Shown here piece by piece: positions 57,896 through 64,000 of a stretch of DNA of 64,000 nucleotides. Source of the stretch: Pteria penguin. Lineage: Eukaryota; Mollusca; Bivalvia; Pterioida; Pteriidae. Location of the stretch: contig CM068592.1 of NCBI GenBank assembly GCA_035048485.1, positions 34,976,001 to 35,040,000 on the forward strand, given 5' to 3'. Each line of letters begins with the position of its first letter. Within the stretch, counting starts at the first letter, position 1. Under the pieces are notes generated by a model. The model was not told where the DNA came from. It worked only from the letters and a program-made list of their open reading frames with translations, and ran no database searches. The translations under genes and the position numbers were made by a program.

Positions 57896-59918
57896 GTAAG
57901 TGCAAAGACTTAATATTCCTTATTCAAAAGTATTCTGGCAACTGGTTTTGGCTTCCTTACGATAATCTTGTAACATTTACTTTCCTATACCTCATTCAAT
58001 TTCTGTTAATATATATATGTTATATCTCATCGACATACAATGGTATCACACTTTAATTCCTAATGTGATGACCGGCTTTTGAAACCCGATTGTCATTCTC
58101 TGTCTCACAATCGTTCCCCTATACAAGACAATAGAAAAGGCAACCTATACGATGCCATATATCCGCACACAAAAGACAACTTTCACTACTACGGTAAGAC
58201 AAAGAATATTGATACAACCTACCAAGCGGGTGCCGCCACTGTAAGTGAATAATCTAGGTGTGAACTTAAATAATAAATAATTAAAATTTACAAATTGAAA
58301 AATATATTGGAGCTCAAATAGTCAAACAATTTTTTCAACGATTATTACAAAAAAAAAAAAATAATAATAATAAATAAATAAATAAACAAAAAAAAAAAAA
58401 ACAAAACAAAACAAAACAAAACAAACAAACAAACAAAAAACTAGGTTATCGGAACGTCTCAATACTAATACATTCATCCAGCTTCTGCCAAAAAAAGTAC
58501 ATTTATGAATTAATTGCGTCCCACACACTCCCACCTTCAACCACTTCATTCCAGGAAACATAAATTTAGGTCTATTTTGACATGTTTTATGCAAAGGACA
58601 ATATGAGTTTCCTTGTTAATCTTCAGTACATGTATCAGTTTACACCATATTTACTCACTATCAGGAAATATAAAAGGAATGGATTCTACGACAGAATGTG
58701 CATAAGTAAGATGTAACAATAGTAAAGCCATGTAAGTACACTTGTTAAACTTGTTAACAGAAAAGTATTCCACTGTAACAGCAGGTGTTGGAAGATGAGC
58801 ATAGCTATATATAGTGCTTTTCGTACTTTTACATTTATACATAGAACAGAACATACTCTATTTTACATATGAAGAAAATGTGAGTATAACAATTATTTTA
58901 AGGAGCAATTAGGCATACAGCTTCTACAGATAAACTATCAAATCTAAAATATAAATCAATTTAGGATTTTATAAAATCAAATCGTTCATTTACAAATGAA
59001 AAAAAAAAAACAACAACAGGGGGACTTAAGACTTGAAATACAATCAGATAGAAATACTTGTATTCATAAGAAATGGTGAATATTGTGTTGCAGATAAACA
59101 AGAGCAATTAATTGTGAGTATGTAGAACGGTAAATATCATATTTTACTTTTATATTCTAATAAGAAATACATGTAATATCAATAAAAATTGAAATGTAAT
59201 AATTAAGTTTTGTGTGCATGTCCTTGGTGATTTGTGTCATACAGCTTTGGCAGATGTCTTCTGTTTTCTCATTGGTACATGTACATCAATTTGGTTTTTA
59301 CTTTGGAATACGTTGGATGTGGCAGATAAGCAGGAAATACTTATCACTAATGGAACTTGAGATCTATATTTTACATTGATATCATGTTGTTTGCAAAGTG
59401 ACATTGATTGTGTATTTTTCTTAAATATTTTATGCTCAGAATTATTCACCATGGCACACAACATTAAGGACATTATCATAAAAGCAACATCCCAAAAGAG
59501 AACCCAAACTACATTTCCACAAGCTGGAGTTGTATATTGCAGATGGTTGTTAATAAAATGTAATAATCACACCCGTAGAATTAAGAACATTATAAATACA
59601 AATCACATGCTCGTATTTAACCCTACAAGGCAAATCAAGATAAAGCATAATTCATAAAAAATGTATTAGAGATGTCCTTTTTATCAATTTGTATCATATT
59701 CAGTTTCTAATTGATATTGTATCAATATTTAATCTTTTATGATATATGATATTTAAACAGGTTAGGGATAGTTTTAAGTTTATATTATCATTTTCCTTCA
59801 ATTTTAATAGATATCATTTACATAAACAAATAAGAGAATATATTGTGTCCGTGTTTCTATGATTCTAAAAGACAAACAAAACAAAACAAAACAAAATAAT
59901 AATAATAATAATAATAGA

Positions 59919-59957
<39 letters not shown>

Positions 59958-60090
59958 AAGAAACCCAAACCAAAACAAAACAGCCCCCAAATTAAAGTAA
60001 AATTCAAAGCAAGAAAGCAAACACTGTGTTTAGTAAATTACTGTAGCTAATGATATAATATGTATTACCTTACCATTTGTTTTTATTACA
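57896..60090. other. AT-rich spacer with simple repeats
   Basis: A-rich tracts at about 58349-58438 and 59878-59958 (AAT and AAAT units) and the short retroelement end at 59208-59275. No other recognisable feature. Confidence 0.6.
59208..59275 (+). mobile_element. short end fragment of the retroelement tail
   Basis: Contains GTCCTTGGTGATTTGTGTCA and CAGATGTCTTCTGTTTTC, the terminal block also seen at about 38830-38880 and, reversed, 61530-61575. It is a severely truncated copy upstream of the cationic peptide gene. Confidence 0.55.
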
Positions 60091-60096
60091 GAGAAA

Positions 60097-60155
60097 ATGT
60101 CAAAACTGTCTCTTATCCTGTTAGGATGCTGCATTGTATATGCATTTATTTTGAG
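60097..60155 (+). CDS. secreted cationic peptide precursor, exon 1 (signal peptide)
   Basis: Preceded by a good acceptor (tttttattacag) and AGAAA, the ATG starts MSKLSLILLGCCIVYAFIL and stops at the donor gtatgc after two bases (AG) of the next codon. It has the form of a signal peptide: one lysine, a long hydrophobic core and small residues near the end. The acceptor implies a spliced 5' leader. Joined to 61134 the frame stays open for 89 more codons. Not recognised as a known gene. Confidence 0.55.
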
Positions 60156-60302
60156 GTATGCCTTATCACTGTTCTTTAAGATTTGATGTTATTTTTACCT
60201 GTGTATTAGTAAATATATTCTACAAAATGATACTTTGATATCTATGTGTGGTATTATCATTGGGATATATTAAAAATGTGTTTTGTTTTCATATAATTGT
60301 AG

Positions 60303-60349
60303 AGAATGCAAGGGTGAAACAAAATATGCAACCATCAAATCTGATTTCG
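60303..60349 (+). other. possible cassette exon of the cationic peptide gene
   Basis: A 47-base segment with acceptor tataattgtag and donor gtaatg reads RECKGETKYATIKSDF in the exon 1 frame. Because 47 is not a multiple of three, including it shifts the terminal exon into a frame that stops at 61198-61200 after about 57 residues and loses the basic domain. It is either a chance splice pair or a switch between two products. Confidence 0.25.
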
Positions 60350-61133
60350 GTAATGTAGAATTTTGATATTTAAGGATTATTTTTATTCTTCCATTTAAAA
60401 TAAATGCATCATTCTAATGTAACATATTATTCTTTCATTCATAAGTGAACACTAAATTATTTATAGAATTCTCATGGTCATTTCAAAAGAACAGAAGAAC
60501 ATGCTAAAGTCTAAGGTTTGTCAAGTCGCAAAGTTCTAATTACTAAATGTACCATTAGGTCTAAATTTGAACTATGCGCTGAAAATAAAGCCATCAAATT
60601 CAAATAACAATAGCAGTGCATTATGGTAGTATGTTACATTGTAGGTTGTTATGAATGCTATAGTGATATTGTATTGGATAGTTACTTTCCTGTTTTACAA
60701 CATTGTCACACTTACTATTTTTGCTATGTATAAATCGTGAATACGTTTCCCGTAGAGTGTTTGGTTTATTGTATTGTTCATTGTTTATTGTTATCATAAC
60801 CTTGTTCTAATTCTATAAATCACGGACACTGTCTGTACAGTTTTAGAACATTAATTAATATCGTACATTTAGCCGTGAACATTTTTGCATCCTCATTATA
60901 ATTTGGGCATTGGCGGGTGTCTAAACCAACCGGAGATGCTTACTTCTGTCTGGCATGTGATTTCACCTCTTCTGTCTAGTAGTCCATGAATGTCCATAAT
61001 GGTACGTGCTTATGAAAGTAACATTGACGTTGTATCAGTTACTTTTATATTTTACGGAGTATTGGCTTTTGTTTGTTACTAATATGACGGTTTTCAGAAT
61101 TATCTAATATGATATTCAATATCAATATTTTAG

Positions 61134-61401
61134 TCCTCAATCTGTATTCGTTCATTTTAAAGATTTTGCTGAAAGAAACGATTATCTGGAAAGCAAAGTA
61201 AGGAATAAAAGAGGAGTTGGAATATTATTACATATCTTAAAGAAAGCATTGTTCCGGAAAATAATACCAAAGCTACTAATTAAAGTATTCAGAAAGCATG
61301 GAAAAAAGATCAAAGAGTACCTCAAACGTGGATCCTATAAAACTGCCCTTCGGGACTTCTATAGACTGAAACTAAAGCGTATCATATCACTGGTAAGTTA
61401 A
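61134..61401 (+). CDS. secreted cationic peptide precursor, terminal exon
   Basis: After the acceptor atcaatattttag the frame set by exon 1 reads PQSVFVHFKDFAERNDYLES, then KVRNKR, then a strongly basic stretch beginning GVGILLHILKKALFRKIIPK and continuing with RKHGKKIKEYLKRG and RLKLKRIISL. Counting the part after RNKR up to ISL: 13 Lys, 6 Arg, 2 acidic in 60 residues, net about +17, with hydrophobic and basic residues alternating as in amphipathic helices. RNKR fits a furin-type cleavage motif. The frame ends VS and TAA at 61399-61401 if the gtaagt after ISL is not used; if it is used, a following exon is unknown. Precursor length would be 108 residues. By shape it resembles host-defence peptide precursors; this is inference and no family was recognised. 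Confidence 0.5.
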
Positions 61402-61499
61402 TTTTATATATTTTTACAATGATAATAATGATGACGACGCCAATGATGTGATAATTGTTTAAAGCCATTAACATTTCTTTTCCCCTATATTGTAATACA

Positions 61500-63530
61500 A
61501 GTAGCTCTGTATATTTTCAAAAGAGAAAACAGAAGACATCTGTCCAAGCTGTATGACACAAATCACCAAGGACTTGCACAAAAAAAAATTATATAAAAGA
61601 AAAAAGAGGAGTTACTGGCTCAGTTATGTGGCAGAAGTCACCATAGAGCTATACAATACATGAATATAAATAATATACTAGAACATATATCACATTACAA
61701 AAATATTTGATTGTAGTGCAATTACGATACCGACTTAGGACGGTCATTTAATTTGACAAAAGCCAAACAAATGGTGTGGTTAACCGGTTTACGGGCCCAC
61801 CTTCCCACTCACTGTAACAGCAGAACATTCAAAGGACGTACATTTAAAAATTTATAAATAATCCTCCATGTAAAGAACAAGGGTCAACAGGTATCGCGTA
61901 TTGAGAGGTCATAAAAATATAAACACGTAAGGTATTGTAAAATACATAATGGTATAAAAATATATGCGACATCAACATGATAAACCGTGCTCTGCCAGTC
62001 TGAAAGCGAGCTAAGACCCTAGATCTGTAGGAGTCCCGACTAACAGTCAGAGGGGACGAGGTTCAGGACCATGTCTCCTCTGAAAGAGGTTTGGACAAGG
62101 CCCGTCATATAGTCCCCACCGCCTTGTTAGTCAGCATGCAACGTTCAAGTAAAAGTCTGCACAAGGCTGTAGAGGGACCAAATACAAGACCTATAGTCTT
62201 TTTGATGATCTCAATATCATATTGTCTATTTATAAGACGTTTGATTATTTTATTACATGATAAAATAACGTTACCGGAGCCTTTTACTTTCCTTAGTTTA
62301 TATACGAGATCACCGTAAAAATAAGGATGGGAAATTCCATTGGATACATACTGTTGAAAAGAAATATTTCCAAATTTAGATAGAAGTTCTGAATAAGATC
62401 TGAAGAATTTGCCGAATGTTTTTCTTAGCTTGTGATATCTGTAACCCTGAGTTAAAAGGTTAGTAGTAATTTGTAAATTTCGTTTATGAAAGTCCAAAAC
62501 ATCGGTGCAGACTCTGACAAATCGAACTAATTGAGATATATAGATACCATATGATGAGAGTCGAGGAACATCGCCATCCAAGTAAGGGAAATTTACAATA
62601 GTAAATCCAAAATCCTCACGTTTATCATAAATATTAGTATATATTAGGTGGTTGATAATTTTGATGTTTAAATCTAAGAAAGGTGTAGATTTATCTCAAG
62701 TATTAGCTTTATTCAATGTGAGCTCTGGTGGATAAATTTCTGATATAAATTGTTCGAATTCAGGGTTGTCGATAACCAAAATATCATCCAGATATCTACA
62801 AGTATTATTGAATTTGTCAATGAGGTCAAAACGTTTTGATTTTTGAAGAGAAACCATAAAATCCCTCTCATAACAATAAAGAAATAAATCTGCTATCAGA
62901 GGCGTGCAGTTAGTACCCATAGGAATCCCAACTATTTGTTGATATATCTTGCCATCAAATTGCACAAAAATATTATTCATGAGAAAATCTAGTGCTTTAC
63001 ATAATAACAGAAAACTACATTAGAAAAATATTAGATTGTACTGAAGTTACGATACCGAGTTAGGACGGTCAATTAAAGTAACAAACGCCACTCAGTTGGT
63101 GTGGTTAACCGGTTTAAGGGCGCCCATCTTCACACTCACTGCAAAAGCAGCACAATCAAAGGACACAAATTTAAATTATAAATAATCCTCCATATTGAGA
63201 ACAAGGAACAACTTGTTTCTTAAGACGAGAGGTCATAAAAATTTTAACTCACGAGAAGGTTTCATGGATTAATATGCTAGTATCAAAAGTATGTTTGAAG
63301 ACATCGACATGAGTAAATTGTGCTCTGCTCGTCTGCAAGCTCACGTCCTTGATCTGTGGGAGTTGCAACTAACAGTCAGAGGGGACAAGGCTCAGGGTTT
63401 TGTTTCCTCTGAAAAGGTTTGGACAAGGCCCGTCAGAGAGTCCCCACCGCCCTATTAGTCAGCGTGACACATTCAAGCTAAAGTCTGTATAATGCTGTAG
63501 AGGAACCAATAAAGACCTATAGTCTTTGAG
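61500..63530 (-). mobile_element. partial tandem of two copies of the reverse-transcriptase element
   Basis: On the minus strand a first copy's end (63530 down to about 63025) contains the last codons of the reverse transcriptase plus its 3' tail. It abuts directly the truncated second copy (about 63012 down to 61500), with RT and then the same tail. Shared tail landmarks include AACCGGTTAACCACAC and CCGTCCTAA(G/C)TCGGTATCG, present at about 61730-61800 and 63045-63115. Tandem, 5'-truncated copies are typical of Penelope-like elements; that assignment is inference. Confidence 0.65.
62105..62980 (-). pseudogene. reverse transcriptase fragment of a retroelement, one in-frame stop
   Basis: The upper part reads QQIVGIPMGTNCTPLIADLF and the catalytic CRYLDDILVID, then PPELTLNKANT and a TGA (62696-62698). 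The same frame continues without a shift through STPFLDLNIKI and DKREDFGFTIVNFP into SYGIYISQLVRF, KFFRSYSELLSKFG and GPSTALC, ending TNKAVGTI and stop at 62105. Upstream it stays open a little (CKALDFLM) before stops, so the element is 5'-truncated. The fingers-palm motif B (GIPMG) and YxDD box are clear. I lean to a Penelope-like retroelement because of the partial tandem arrangement, but no GIY-YIG endonuclease follows, so class is undecided. Confidence 0.8.
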
Positions 63531-64000
63531 ATGGACCGTAAGGTCTACCTAGAGCCATTCGATGGAAATGTTCTGGACGGATTTAAAACAAAAACGTTTC
63601 AATCGAAATTAATGAATATTTGTGAGCTATATTTTCCTGGTATACATTATGACACATATTCATGTTGTTTCCTGCATGTTTTCGTCTGATTAATTGTTAA
63701 ACTTGATCACTTATTCAATTATAAAGGATGACAAATAATTTATTTTTCTATGCAGGTATAAAAGTAAATCAATTTACAAATTTTGTAAAAAGGTTATACT
63801 TCTATACCACAATAGAAAAATAGATAGCGAATGCTATTAGTTAGACCATTTTAAATTTGGCGCATTGATAACTAACGATGGGCGTGGACAATTTGTCATA
63901 TGACTTGTTTTTACTTCTACTGACACATAGAAAACAAGTCTGATATGGCAGTTTAGGCTTTATATATAAATTAGATTATTTTTAAGTTAAAGAAAAAGTT
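63531..64000. other. AT-rich DNA at the right edge
   Basis: No recognisable gene or repeat. Confidence 0.4.

Noticed and set aside
60447..60517. Further exon of the cationic peptide gene (AATTCTCATGGTCATTTC..., donor gtttgt)
   Set aside because: Stops occur in the needed frame, and a direct splice from 60155 to 61134 already keeps the frame open.
62091..62318. Plus-strand frame of 75 codons
   Set aside because: It is antisense to the conserved reverse transcriptase frame.

Overview
The window is AT-rich eukaryotic DNA from a marine invertebrate. I think a bivalve mollusc is most likely. The reasons are the ancestral single-copy form of a PP6 ankyrin-subunit gene, the large GT-AG introns, several tRNA-headed SINEs sharing one body, and the dispersed repeats carrying runs of AGGTCA half-sites that are familiar from bivalve genomes. 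Species cannot be named from the sequence.

Layout. Positions 1-14400 are gene-poor and repeat-rich: a 47/51-bp minisatellite at the left edge, A-rich and AT simple repeats, a complete SINE with target-site duplication, a 27-bp tandem array, two SINEs in reverse orientation, and a 2-kb array of about 46 copies of a 44-bp unit that grew out of the tRNA-like head of one of those SINEs. No gene there is secure.

Positions 20352-54479 (minus strand) hold one complete gene that I could assemble exon by exon: 28 coding exons, all with GT-AG introns, closing to exactly 1035 codons plus stop. It is the invertebrate orthologue of ANKRD28/ANKRD44/ANKRD52, the ankyrin-repeat regulatory subunit of protein phosphatase 6. 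Its promoter side (about 54540-54640) has an ETS-like site, a CACGTG E-box, a YY1-like site and a five-codon upstream ORF. Its 3' flank (14400-20350) is unannotated AT-rich DNA that may include a long 3' UTR. The introns host many short transposons: TA-flanked inverted-repeat elements, CAG-ended elements with 5-bp duplications, a pair of related 0.8-kb elements, and a 62-bp triplication that copies the exon 10 splice donor.

Positions 54600-59300 are transposon debris, including a SINE split by a later 1159-bp insertion. Positions 60097-61401 (plus strand) contain what I consider the most interesting candidate: a two-exon gene for a small secreted precursor with a signal peptide, a dibasic RNKR site and a very basic carboxy-terminal peptide (about +17 in 60 residues), not recognised as any known family. 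Positions 61500-63530 carry a decayed reverse-transcriptase element (minus strand) arranged as a partial tandem of two copies, whose tail also occurs at 38.6-38.9 kb and 59.2 kb.
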